A DNA stretch of 64,000 nt, taken from Brachycybe producta (lineage: Eukaryota; Arthropoda; Diplopoda; Playtdesmida; Andrognathidae). Position 1 is the first letter of the stretch. The number at the start of each line of letters is the position of its first letter. The stretch spans positions 997,501 through 1,061,500 of the forward strand of contig JAUPFP010000007.1 in assembly GCA_036925085.1 (NCBI GenBank), read 5' to 3'. A model generated the notes under the pieces. It had not been told where the DNA came from and ran no database searches. It saw nothing but the letters and a program-made list of their open reading frames with translations. Shown here piece by piece: positions 53,401-64,000 of this stretch. The position numbers and the translations under genes were made by a program.

Positions 53401-56400
53401 TTAGAGTTTCCTCAAGTTCTCAACAATATTTTGTTATGTCCTGAAGTTCAGGGTAACAATATATATTTACATGTATGACTAAAGCATTATGCATTTATTA
53501 TGAAGCTATATGACCAAAAGAACAATAACAAAAATCGCAAAACACGATTCAAGGTAGGATGTATTCTACAGGTGTTCCAAATGGTTCCACACCAGTGAGT
53601 GTTTAAAAAAAAAACTGACCGACTTTTTCAAACAAAATAATGGGCATTACTTGAGGGGAGAGAAAAATAACATGAAGAGAGGTTTTTACATTTAAACAAA
53701 GTTCAGAGAAGAGAAAAACCTTGGTTTGCAACATTGGTTTAGGGGACTAGACTACTCACAAAAAATAACATATTTAATTATCCGGTAGGTTTTACAAAAT
53801 CTGACAAGGGAGAAAGAAAGAGGAAGTAGAAAATTTAATGTCCCCATTTAAACAATAATACTTTTGTCAGTTACAGTTAGGGTCTTTGTAGCCGAATTTC
53901 ATACATATTTTTATTAAAAAAAAATTAAACTAACCCAAATAATTCATATCCCAAATCACAAGCAAATTGGATTGAGGAACCGGAAATTGTGACCACATTT
54001 TGTGATGAATTTGAAGATATGATTTTAGCATTGCGAGGTATTGGTGGTGAACTGCAGTCTTTACCTGTAATAAAGGATCATTAAAAAATAATTATAACAT
54101 CATTGGTTAAAAAACGATTGATTGTAAAAGCATAGACTACAATGAAAAATTAACAATTCAAAAAAATAAAGGAAGGGAGGTTCCTTTATTATTACAGTGA
54201 ATATTTTATTGGGGGCGATTAACTTCAGATATATAATGTCATCAGGGTTTAATGTACGTTAAAAATAAACATATATGAAAGGGCTTTTTAGAAAGAAAAA
54301 AAAAGTCATAAAATTGTGACAGTCATACCATAAGATTTCACTGCTTGTGTACTATAATTTTATGACTGTCATAGTGGTGCCTTAAACTAATCACTGGGAG
54401 TCCTATGACACAATTTGTTATAATAATATTTTGTAATTTGCTTTTGCGACTGTTAACAGCTTATGAGCTAGATATGACAAGTCTTAAGTTTCTTTCTGTA
54501 ATGATACACATGCCAAATTTTAGGGCCTTGTTTGTTGACGTATTGACTAGTAATCACAAGAAAATTTTATGGTATAATACAGATTTATTTATGTAATATT
54601 TTATTAAATTACTATAATTCGTAGAAAATTGTATTTGCCATCCTTTATCTCTCAGACTATATTTATCTCTATATGTCCATCTCAAGGTTGAGTTTAGCAA
54701 AAGAAAAATGGCGTCGTAAAAGAATGACGAATTAAATAACCATCAGACACAATGGTAAAATTTACAAGGACAATACAATTATAATAGAAAAATGAGAGGT
54801 TTCCAATTAATTTTTATTTAAGTTCAATTAGAACCTGGTATCAGGCAATGTAGGCCTTACCTCAATTGTACAACTAAACTTAACTACAACTAAAATCACT
54901 TTAAAAACAACAAAAAAACACTCATATTTATGAATTTTAACTACTTATACCAAAACTAGAAGTTGAGCTATAAATGCATTCAAGTTAATTGTATTTTAAT
55001 TTTATTATTTAATATCTAAACATGAAGAAATAAAATATTGATTTAGTATCTCAATAACTTATTGCATTTAGATACACAATAAATATATTTAAATATATGT
55101 ATCAAGTCAATTTAATGAGAGATTAGAAGAATATTATCAATTCAATACATGTTTTTATGTCATTAACGGAAATCTGTAAAACATATTTAAAATTTAAATA
55201 TAATTAATTTATCACACGGCATTAGGGTGGCAATTCTTAATGATTTCTAAGTTTTTACATTGAACTTATCAAAAGTTGATTAGTTTAGCACTTAGCTTTG
55301 GCTATTTCATAGTTAGCAATCATTAAGAATACTTCCTTGAATAGCTTTAGCAGAAGTTAGCACTAAAGGTTGTATTATTAATAATAAATCAATGCTAGTG
55401 CTAAACACGTGGACTTTTTAATAGACAGTTAAATGTAAAAGGTGATAAGTTTAGCTCTACCTTTGGCTTACAAATCATTAAGAATACGACATGTCTTCTT
55501 GAATTTGGGCCTGATTTTGTCATAGTTTCAATCAAATTATAATTATTGTTTAATAAAGAACCGTTTAGCAGTGAAAGGGTTTTCAAAATATAATTAGTGA
55601 CACAATCCAAATTTCTATTATTACAATCAATACAAAATGTCTTTCTAGAGTAAATGAGTCATGAAACTAATGAGTATAATTTAGAGAGACATTTTTACTT
55701 TAACACTACTTCATCATATTTTTTTAAAATAGAAGAGAAAAAAGTATATGAAATTTCTCATGGGCCAGTGAAACTGAATTCAGTTTGTATTAGATTTTTT
55801 AAGTTTTTTTTTACTCAAATTGTATACCTTTATTGTAGCCTAAAAAAGTATGAATAGAAAATTTTTAACTTATTATTTTCCATTGTAAAAACAATGGTGT
55901 CAGATGTTTCCTAAATGTTACCAGGAAATTCTGATGGTGTTTTTTTTCTCTCTCTCTCTCTCTTCTAACGTTTTGCTTTTGTTTTTAGAAACTTGTCTAT
56001 TTTAAAAGATAGCCAGCCACCTTTTATCTTTTATATATTCAAGTTTCATCTTTATGCAAAATTTAAAAAAGTTGTAGACACAAACAAACAAAAGCTCATT
56101 ATCAATGAGTCAAGAAATATTAGTTTTATTGTAGTTAGTAAGATAATAAGTTAACGCATTACTGAAGAATGTATTTAATATTTTAAATTGCTTTTTTTTT
56201 CTGAGTCATTTTTAAATGGTTAAAAAAAAGTGTGCCAAACTAAAACGGAAGTTCTACGAGAAGTTTCCATATTAATAGAACCTTGAATAATGTTTTTATT
56301 ATATTATTATATTATTTATACTGCCAATTGCATTTGGAAATTGGATAATACTACTTACTCACTTTGGTCAAAAGTGTTATGGATTTTTGAAGAAAAAAAA

Positions 56401-59400
56401 AAAAAACGTCATGCAACAAAGATTCATAAACTTATTAACTATTTTGTAATTAGTTTGTTGTCAAGAAGCAATTTTTCGCATAATTTTTCTTCTTAATTTC
56501 TTTTTTCCTCTTGAAGAAAAAATCTTTTATGATTCATCCCAAATTTTTCGTTTGGCCATGTCCTTGTTTATAATAGTAAAAATTCTTAATTATATAATTA
56601 TTAAATAAATTATAATTACAAAGGGGAAACATATACTAGCTACACATGGGAATGAAAACACTGAAAAAAATCGTAAATGTCAAATAATCATTAAAAAGAC
56701 TTTACATAAATTACTTTTTTTTAATTATATTTTAAAAAAGTATTTGTATTCTAGTCTGACTGAAACCTTCAAAAATTTGATCTGTAGTTTTGAAAACCAA
56801 ATTTCCAACTGAAGTGCCAATTAGACCTTGTGTTTTTTTTTAAGATGTATGGGGCCTTCTAATGGACTTGCACTTGGGGACTTCAAGACAATAATAGGTG
56901 GTTCACACCACTACCACCACCACCACCAGCCCATTAACTAGATATATACTACAGGTAGTTAGCCTTGACCACCATATTAATGTATTTGTCCCGTATAAAT
57001 ATACAGTATAAATATATATTTGTTGACGTCATTTTAGATCAAGGGGAAATTAAAATTATTAAAAGGAAAACGCAAGAAATGGGTGGAGAAATTCATGAAA
57101 TTACAATTTTTTTAATTAATAAGAATTTTAGCATTTAAGTAGGGACTATAAACTTTTATAATTGTATACATTTCACTGCTTTTTTTAGTAGGTTTGTTAA
57201 GGTTGTTAGCACCAAAACACATTACAAAATAATCTTAATTCTATAGCATACATTTAATAAAATTGTTAACACAAGGAGAATTACACTTCATTATAGAAAT
57301 TTAGAATTTTTACTTTTAATTTATGCTTTTATCTTTTAAATTTTAACATTTTAATTTCTAATTAACGAAATAAGTTTAGATTATTACTAGGTGAATGTAA
57401 ATGCCCCCAATGAAACTACATGCAATCACTAATAATAATTCCTAATTATGGAAACTTAATAGCCATATATGTATTCATAATGGATACCTGGACGTGACAA
57501 AAGAAGTATCCGAGAACACAATTTAAATGAATTCAATTCAATTTTTTCTTTGCAAAATCTTCACATTATACTATTACAGTGCACATTTCTTTACAGAATG
57601 GCTAACAACAAATTAACTGTAGTTTTACCGGCACAAATTTAGTTCAATAAAGTATAAGAAATTTGCACCTGTTTTAGAAGTTAACAGTAAATTCTATACT
57701 GTATGCAACAAACACTAAGGTAGTTTTAAAAGTGTGAACTCCCAATGAACTCTGGTTATTCTGTCTTACAGGTGCAACATCAAGAGAAACTTGAATGTGT
57801 TTTAGAAACTAGAAGTGTAGCTCAACCATTTTAAGGGGATTTTCATGTTGGTATCTTTCAAAATAAACTTTTTATGCCAGTTTCTAAATGACTATTATTA
57901 TTAAACAGACGATTATTTCTTTAATTTTTGTCTAAAATGTTTATTTGGAAAGATACCAACATGAAAATAAGTAGAAGTGATTGGGTTACCCTTCTAGTTT
58001 CTAAAACACTTTCAAGTTTCTCTTAAATTTGCTCTTTTGAAAGACAGGATGATAATGAGTTAGAAAATCAGCTGTTCATAAACCATCTTAAGGTAAATTT
58101 AAAGTGCCAACACCCCTATGAATTCTGATTATTTTTATCTTTCATGAGCAGAAATTAAGAGAAACTTGAAAGGGTTTACAGGAACTAGAAGGGTAACTCG
58201 ACCAATCAAGATTATGTTCATGTTGATATCTTAAAATAATAAGCTTTTTGTGTCACTTCGAAAATGACATGACTTTAAGCATACAATATGTTTAATTTTC
58301 ATCTATAACTTTATTTTGTAATATATCAACATAAAAGTAAAAAAAACCTATTCTCCTTAAATTTAACAATCATGTGGGTTGTTAGTTAGTTATTAATTTA
58401 TTACTTATTATTTGAAATTCAAAAGATAACTAGTTGTATAAGAAATTTTTGCAGCTTGAAAACACACATGAAAAGACCTCATTTCATTTCGATTATTTCG
58501 CTAAAATAACCAAATCATTTTTTTTGCTTTAAAAAATGCAAAGAAAAAACTGTTTTGAAATATTTTTGTTCAGGTGTTGTTGGCAGACTGAAACGTATAA
58601 CTAATAAGATTTTTAAATCACAGAACTTGATCTAGTTTCCTTGCATGGTAATAATAATCTACTTGTAACAATAAAAAAAGGTAACTTCAAATTTCAGAAG
58701 GGGTGAAAATGAATTAAGGGGGGAGGAGGGGGGCCAATACCTACCTAGCTGTCTTTGACCCACTTTGACCAAAAAAAAAACCTGTCTCGGGACATGTGTT
58801 CAGGTGCCGCTATTTTATCCAAATTAAGACAATTCCTCGTGTAAAGGACAAAACAAAAGTCTAGAAAAACACATTTTGAGCTTTTGCACAATTTCGAGAA
58901 AAAGAAAAAAAACCTGCTTTTCAATTTCTATCTTAGTTTGAAATCTAATACAAATTAGCAACATAACACTAATATCCTATCCCACGAGCAATTTACTTGC
59001 ACAACCATCGCTGCTGCTTTAATCACAATTTAAAAGCAAAATGGGAGAAAAAAATCGTTTAAGTTACAGGTATTAAATTAAGCAATTTTGCAAAAAAAAG
59101 TTTTAATTGTCCAATTAATTTCCTATTTATTAGTATACCGTTTTGATATAATTCTAAATCATAATTTGATAACTTTTTCAAAAAATAAATCTCAAACTAA
59201 TGTTAAAACGACATTGTCTACTGTCACTAAAATGTCAGTGCCAATTTATATATAAAAAAAAGTCAACCTTCTCGAACGTGTCTCGAAAAAAAAAAAGAAA
59301 CAACTTTGTAGAAAGTTTTGTCTTAAAGTATTGTTAAGTTAAACAAAACATATTAGTTCTTATTACCTAAAATTGGTGAAATTGTTATTACGAGTCCAAT

Positions 59401-59439
59401 AGCAAATGCCGTAAAGAAACAATGCAACACGGACTCCAT
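44497..59439 (-). CDS. fw: Furrowed-like receptor: sushi, fucolectin-type and C-type lectin domains, ten more sushi, TM (complete)
   Basis: Single-pass surface protein, about 1078 residues; the domain order matches Drosophila furrowed, a selectin-like adhesion protein of eye and bristle development. Exons in gene order: 59439-59367 (ATG, signal peptide); 54064-53935 and 52285-52227 (sushi 1, split); 52150-51944 and 51080-50958 (fucolectin/tachylectin-4-like domain, HANDGNTNT, PWWRVDL, CEIQIF); 50756-50587, 50513-50399, 50317-50168 (C-type lectin domain: WIGAIKEPG, WHWVEG, EQPNNYNG, WNDVGC, WVCQY). Sushi 2-11, one exon each: 49934-49752, 49316-49137, 49064-48888, 48818-48639, 47688-47515, 47422-47243, 46710-46510, 46425-46246, 46165-45989, 45845-45666. 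Stalk: 45165-45106 and 45004-44960. Membrane segment: 44868-44796 (GIGAGGILLLTIIIALVY). Tail: 44716-44497, with ten Ser and TAA. Each sushi has four Cys and a late Trp. All sushi and stalk exons are phase 1-1. The intron after 44960 starts GCAAGT. The first intron is 5.3 kb. Tail acceptor chosen because it alone keeps the frame. Confidence 0.93.
46735..47195. repeat. Palindromic family A copy 6, interrupted by a second element
   Basis: The left part runs 46735-46897 (CTTAAGATGGTTTATGAACA, GTAGCTCAATCACTTAATG). It resumes at 47101-47195 (TCTAAAAGACTTTCTGAC, CTGAAAGACAAAATAATC). The DNA between is a hAT-like insertion. The copy lies between sushi 7 and sushi 8 exons of the furrowed-like gene. 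Confidence 0.7.
46898..47100. mobile_element. hAT-like nonautonomous element inserted in family A copy 6
   Basis: It starts CAGGGGTTTCTTAACCTG and ends ACTACCCCTAG, a rough inverted match of the kind seen at hAT ends. It interrupts an otherwise continuous family A arm. The flanks (..CTTTAAAA and TGTCTAAAA) could be a decayed target duplication, but they are not identical. It contains a C14 run at 46929. Confidence 0.45.
47770..48090. repeat. Palindromic family A copy 7 (both arms)
   Basis: Left arm TGTTTTAGAAACTAGAAAAG and right arm CTTAAGTGATTCAATTTC..CTAGTTTCTAAAATAC, ending AGCTGTTCGTGAACCATCTT. It lies in the sushi 5/sushi 6 intron of the furrowed-like gene. Confidence 0.8.
48275..48545. 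repeat. Palindromic family A copy 8
   Basis: GAACCTTGAAAGTGTTTAAG and AAACTAGAAGGGTAGAG form the left arm. AACAAGAGTTCGACTACCAG and CTGTTTAAAAAACATCTTA form the right arm. It lies next to copy 7 in the same intron. Confidence 0.7.
49480..49620. repeat. Family C single arm in the sushi 2/sushi 3 intron
   Basis: TTTTTGTCTCTGTTACAGGC and TTGGCTGCTTGCACAGTA match the right arm of family C. It lies in a furrowed-like intron. Confidence 0.5.
49998..50112. repeat. Palindrome with perfect 15-bp core arms in a furrowed-like intron
   Basis: The core 50046-50076 is GTTCTTTCTAGTATA, one T, then its exact complement. Outside it, GAGGTGGAGG and CCTCCACCTC, and a GATGATGATG / CGTCGTCGTG pair, extend an imperfect palindrome to about 115 bases. 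It lies between the last lectin exon and sushi 2. Confidence 0.85.
55215..55495. repeat. Family D inverted repeats
   Basis: AATTCTTAATGATTTCTAAG and its inverse (AGCAATCATTAAGAATACTT) bracket GTTTAGCACTTAGCTTTGG; a further CATTAAGAATACGACATG follows. The same pattern recurs at 61435-61770. Confidence 0.55.
57720..58095. repeat. Palindromic family A copy 9 (best preserved)
   Basis: This is the clearest copy. The left arm (57733-57890) includes TCTGTCTTACAGGTGCAAC, AACTTGAATGTGTTTTAG and TTCATGTTGGTATCTTTCA. The right arm (57935-58090) is its reverse complement, including GGAAAGATACCAACATGAAA, CCCTTCTAGTTTCTAAAACA and AGCTGTTCATAAACCATCTT. It lies in intron 1 of the furrowed-like gene. Confidence 0.85.
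58096..58345. repeat. Palindromic family A copy 10 (left arm and middle)
   Basis: It begins directly after copy 9. GAGAAACTTGAAAGGGTTTA, ACTAGAAGGGTAACTCGACC and ACATGACTTTAAGCATACAA are visible; the right arm fades after AATATATCAACATAAAAG. Confidence 0.7.
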
Positions 59440-62163
59440 GTGAAAAAGTAATCCGACATGGAAACTTTTTTTTATGAAGTTCAACAAAGTGCAAACAACT
59501 GAGAAAAAAGACACACACTTGGCAGAAATAACAGCAACACCTATCCCGATAGATCGATCGACCGACCGACCGAGGAAGAGAAAAAAAAACACTAACCAAC
59601 CACTAACTAGTTAAAACCCCATAATCACAACCAACAACAACAACAACACCAGTTCAACAGGTTTCCTCCTCCTTCTCTCCTGTGAAAAGACTGAACTTCA
59701 GTTAAAAACACAGAAAACACTGACTGAATATGTATTATATACAGTGAAGGCATTCATATGTGAAAAAAAAGTTATACCTACCTGTGCAAGTCACATGACC
59801 AGCAACAAAGCAAGTAGAAAAATATCGACTTGATATCGAGGCCAATGTGAGAGAGGCTACAAAAACATCCACCTCCACCACCACTAAATCATAGCAAATT
59901 TCATACACGAAAAAATACATAAATGCCTTCACACTAACATAACGGAACAATGAAGTAGAATAAAATAGCACCATATTTGAGAAATTCTACAAAAAAACAA
60001 CAACTTATAAACAGTTCATTTAAAATTAAAATAAGCATATTTATTATTAAAATTACTGAAAACTTAATGAAAATATAATGTATAAATGTCTATTAAAATA
60101 ATTAAGATAAAAAGCATTTCAATGAATTTTGTCAGATTTGTTCGCACATTTCTAATAATCTTCTTATTCAGAAAGTGTATTTATCAATGTTGGGAAGTTA
60201 TTTGCCAAAAGTAATAAATTAACATAACTAAATTACTTTTTTTCAGTAGTTATTAATTTTACACTGCTTTTTAAAACATGTAATTAGATTTAAGATAATT
60301 ACAATTAAAAATTACAATTACTTTCTAATTACTTTCGTTTTTTTTAAAACAGCTAATGAGTCAATAATTATTTTATAATTCAAAGAGATTATTTGATCTC
60401 TCCTGTAACCCAGTGAAGTCTGCAAGACATCATTGTCTTCATATTCATTGTGCAGTACACACTTCAAAAATGCGTGGATGTCGTTGACATTTTTTGTAGA
60501 TGATTACCATTAACTTCAAATGATAAAGATTAATTTTGAAAAGTAATTTTACTTTGAGAAAAATGAGGAATTGTAATTAATTTTTGAAACCTAATAATTG
60601 TCATTTTTAGTGATGTAATTAGTAATTGTAATTTATTACTTTTAAAAGTAATTTACCCCAACACTGGTATTTCTTATCATCCGACAAAAGTGTTTATTTG
60701 GCAGTGAAACAAAAAAGTCACTGACCTCAACTATGAAATCAAAATAAGTTGTTCATAATAGTAAGTTAGTAAACATGGCAGTGTATATTTGTGTGTGTGT
60801 ATATAGAAAAATATTATAATAAAAAATAACATTTCTTTCTGAGATTACAAGTTGTAAATTTAAAAAAAAATTCTTATATTCTCTTGAAACCGTTTTAAAA
60901 AAATTTAATTTAGAATATATTTAAATAATAAAATACTAAAAAAATTATGCAGTAATTTTATATTAAATTGTTAATAAATTTAAATTAAAATAAATACAAT
61001 TTGTTTTCTCAATCCTGAAACACAATTTCACTTCCTGAAAAGAAAAAGAGTTCTCGGTTTCAGTTGTAAAACAGGTTTCAAAACTGAATTAAAACCAACT
61101 CTCTTTTGTTGTTGTTTCATTGTCATGTATAAATGGCAAATAAAGCCATTGGTCAATTTATATTATGGCCATTTACGGTCATCAACAACGTGACATATGA
61201 AAATTTCAAAATAAATTAATAAAATGTTAGTTTAACAAAACTCTTGCATCTTGAATATTTATACAATAGTCGATTCAATTTTAACTCTTTCAATTCTAAA
61301 CCTAACCACCCATTATGAAGAAAAATTTGCTATGTACTTTAAAATTGTTGTTGTAATTCTAGACTAACGGTCATATTAAAAAATGTTGCTTAAAATAATA
61401 AAGTTAAACTTAAACAATGTTGCAAGACAAAACACTAGTAAGGATCGTAATTCTTAATGAGTTTTAAGTCTAAGTTATAGCTAAACTCATCAACTTAAAC
61501 TCATCAACTTCTACATAAGCACTAACTTTGACTTAGCAATTATTAAGAATATGACCCTATGTTTAGGGAGAGTTTTTAAGTTTAGCTTTGTTAAAGTTTC
61601 AATTTGGCTTTAAGTAACCTTTTAGAATACGACCATTACTGTCTTATTCGTAATTAGTGCTAAACTGCGAGATAGTCAAAGCTATTGCTAAAACTAAAAA
61701 AGTTCATGAGTTTAGCACTAGCTCTGACTATTTTCCATAGTTAGTAAATAATAAGATACGACCCTTAAGTAGAATAAATTCATCCAAATTGAATAAACGA
61801 TTAAAGATACGCACGTTGCAACCATAAATCTCACGCTAAATTTTAACTTAATTATCTCGTAATTAAGGCGACAACAAAATATCTTGTTTAAGGTCTCGTA
61901 GCTTAAGAACGTCTAGAATAATATTACTATTCGCAAGACAAATTGGATAAATAAAATTATGCCAGGCTCACACGCACGCACACATACCATAAATATTAAA
62001 AAGTGGCACAATCAAGTGTCGACACTTAATTCATTGTCAAGAGGCACAAAAGAAAGCATATATTAATTAATTCAAAGATATGGCAAATCCGGCGGTAAAA
62101 TGAAATCATTATAAGACAACACAAAACGTCGGTTATTATTCGGGTGATTGTAGGTGACTTGTC
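59440..62163. other. Intergenic, Swim-like 3' end to furrowed-like 5' end
   Basis: AT-rich; the second family D cluster lies at 61435-61770. The part next to 59440 should contain the furrowed-like 5' UTR and promoter, but I could not locate a core promoter. No gene seen. Confidence 0.6.
61435..61770. repeat. Family D inverted repeats, second cluster
   Basis: GTAATTCTTAATGAGTTTTA, then GCAATTATTAAGAATATGAC, with AGCACTAACTTTGACT between, matches 55215-55495. The pattern repeats to about 61770. Confidence 0.55.
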
Positions 62164-63914
62164 TCACTGTTCGTTGATGTGGTTCGGTATGAAATTGTTG
62201 TGACTGTTGTGATTATTTTTCGTTGCCCAAACACCGACCACGTACGATTCGATATCACATTCGTCCTCTCCTCGAAGAATACGAAAGTAACCATTCTCGC
62301 CCCATTGCGTACCCCAAGAATTAGCACACAACTAAAAAATCAAAGTAATTTCTACAATAAAAACAAAATAGATATTAGCCATCGAGGCACTCACCCAGTA
62401 TTTTATGGGAGTTCCATGGGACCTGTCAACACCCCACCTAAAATTGGATCAAAAGTGTTCATTAGAAACTAACTTATTAAGGAGTTCACTCATGTGCAAC
62501 TTACCCAATGATACGGACAGCTTGGAAAGGACTGTAATGATATGTTTCATGTTCGGGATTCAATTTCGTATACCGATAGACACCAGACTTGTACATGAAG
62601 AAGTCACTCTTCACTCTTAAAGTTGCTGATTGTGAAAAATGTATTTAAGTAAATTAAAGACAAATTCACGACAAAGTGATTCTTTAATTACCTTGGACTG
62701 GACCGTATGTCTGAATCTCCATCATTATGTCCTCTTCTTTATAATTCACTCTATATGCGGGTGGCGTTCTATAAATCATACTCTCGTGTCCGCTATTAGG
62801 ACACTTTGATGTCTCGGCTTTTTCATTTCGAGACACGAGACACTTTCCTTTGCTATTAGTAAAAGCACTCGTGTACGGATAACAATCTTCGGAAACCACC
62901 CTGTAGCAAACAGTGGGGTTTTTATCGTTCAGTTTTATTACATTATCGTTAATTCCGACAGTTGCTTTCGAAATGTAAATAATCGTCAAGATGTATTAAT
63001 GTTTAAAACAAATATTTTTTTTCTTAAAAAAGTAAGAGTTGCTAAAAACTCAAAACAAAACATATTATCTGGAAAAATCTTCCCGAACCACTATCGGAAT
63101 TCACTATTTGTACATGAAAATAGTCTTAAAGCATAAAGGCCCATCGAACTCTGATTATTCTGTCCACAAGAAGGAAAATCAAACGAAACTAGAAAGGTAC
63201 ACATTAACTCCAATTACTTAAGCGTATTTTTCATGATGTTGATTTGATAACTTAAATTAAGCTTTTATGTGAAATTCGAAAATAAACTTTGAGCAGACGA
63301 TACTTTCTTTTAATAAATTTTTGACCATAAAAAGTTCATTTTGAACGATATCAATATGAAAAAAAACTATTAAGTGGTTAATAGCTTGTGGTGATCAGCA
63401 GTTACAAATCACAACAAGCTACTCGTTCTAGTTATTCACACTTTCAATTTCTTCATGTTTTTGTGTTGAAATAAAGAAAATCTGAGTTCGAAAATAAGCT
63501 GTTCACAAAACATCTCAAGTAAAATCATAATTTAGCGAAATACCCATAACGATTGAGATGCCACCAAGCTCGAACAATAGCACCCGAATCGCAATCGTGC
63601 CTTCGATTTGAAACACACGAAATTAGGTGTTGCGCTGACAACGACATCAGTTCTAATCCGTGACTTTGAATGGCTAAACGATCGGCTGCCAAATCTGTTT
63701 TGGAAAATGTAATAGAAATAAAAACCACATATCATGGTAAAGTTACGAGAAAAAAAAAACCAAAAGACGTGCCGACAGTCGAGATGGCCCACGAAGAAGG
63801 AAAATCATGCTGATCTCTAATGGGTTGAATCTGTCCGGGCCATTTATGACGAGCATCGAACTCAGCCTTTGGAACGTGTCCATTCTTTATTTTATGTATG
63901 CTGTACTGATCCCA
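62164..63914 (-). CDS. Swim: Swim / TINAG-like secreted papain-fold protein, catalytically dead (3' part, 6 exons)
   Basis: Closest in memory to C. elegans F26E4.3, Drosophila Swim and vertebrate TINAGL1: secreted C1-family proteins that act as matrix or ligand carriers (Swim binds Wingless) and lack protease activity. Exons in gene order: 63914-63773, 63694-63544, 62900-62692, 62625-62505, 62437-62395, 62331-62164 (TGA). Landmarks: [22 protein letters not shown], where papain-family enzymes have CGSCWAF; SIQ-like [76 protein letters not shown], with Gln at the catalytic His position; [28 protein letters not shown]. The active-site Cys is Ser, as in the family; the loss of His is additional. 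The Asn of ANSWG is kept. The tail is Asn/His-rich. The donor of the first intron is unclear (GC at 63772 or GT at 63760). The N-terminal part is outside the window; 63915-64000 gave no exon that splices in frame. Confidence 0.92.
63125..63522. repeat. Palindromic family A copy 11
   Basis: CGAACTCTGATTATTCTGTC, GAAACTAGAAAGGTACAC, TTTGAGCAGACGATACTTTC and, at the far end, TCTGAGTTCGAAAATAAGCT, then CACAAAACATCT. It lies in the second intron seen of the Swim-like gene. Confidence 0.75.
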
Positions 63915-64000
63915 CTATAATCACGAAAAAAATCAAATTCTTTTAAACATATTTAAAAATCAAAGTGGCCCCGAGCCATAAGTAGCTGTAGATTTCATTC

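Larger units (their letters stand above)
54065..59366 (-). other. Intron 1 of the furrowed-like gene (5.3 kb)
   Basis: Separates the signal-peptide exon from sushi 1. Holds family A copies 9 and 10, a family D cluster, a CT run at 55949 and otherwise AT-rich DNA without exons I could support. Confidence 0.75.

Noticed and set aside
59735-59974. Open frame of 79 codons upstream of the furrowed-like gene
   Set aside because: No family resemblance; AT-rich 5' flank.
63915-64000. Possible upstream Swim-like exon at the window edge
   Set aside because: One frame gives YSYLWLGATL, faintly like the family, but the only GT would leave an intron of about 36 bases; not supported.

Overview
This window is animal nuclear DNA: AT-rich, repeat-dense and intron-rich. 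Two genes are typical of arthropods (a furrowed-type sushi/lectin receptor and a Swim-type inactive cathepsin), so I infer an arthropod; the species cannot be read from the sequence. Real exons are short and were assembled by hand from splice signals, codon phase and family alignment recalled from knowledge. No database search was possible.

Layout. 1-15016: no exon recognised; simple repeats, a 195-bp tandem repeat, palindromic elements and a SINE-like copy. 15017-33285 (+): SUPT3H/Spt3, a SAGA-complex histone-fold subunit, ten exons; the first coding exon was not found. 33381-34874 (-): complete SRP14 (signal recognition particle Alu domain), five exons, tail-to-tail with SUPT3H and with one GC-AG intron. 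36663-37405 (+): a three-exon gene for a 200-residue protein with a signal peptide, one membrane segment and a Cys-containing C-terminus, family not recognised. 37930-43860: a large satellite block made of diverged inverted units, a C-rich minisatellite, a purine tract, a 1.5-kb pyrimidine tract, a 100-N gap and about 3.1 kb of a 23-bp GC-rich satellite. 44497-59439 (-): complete furrowed-like receptor of about 1078 residues (signal, sushi, fucolectin-type domain, C-type lectin domain, ten more sushi domains, stalk, membrane segment, poly-Ser tail). 62164-63914 (-): 3' part of a Swim/TINAG-like secreted papain-fold protein whose catalytic Cys and His are both replaced; its 5' part lies beyond the window.

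The genes do not form a pathway: two are housekeeping (SUPT3H, SRP14) and three are secreted or membrane proteins. The noncoding part is dominated by several families of short palindromic, MITE-like elements, some nested in each other, one lying directly against a coding exon of SUPT3H. The most unusual items are the 23-bp satellite rich in YY1/Pho-like cores with higher-order duplication, the two clear GC-AG introns, and the Swim-like protein lacking two catalytic residues.
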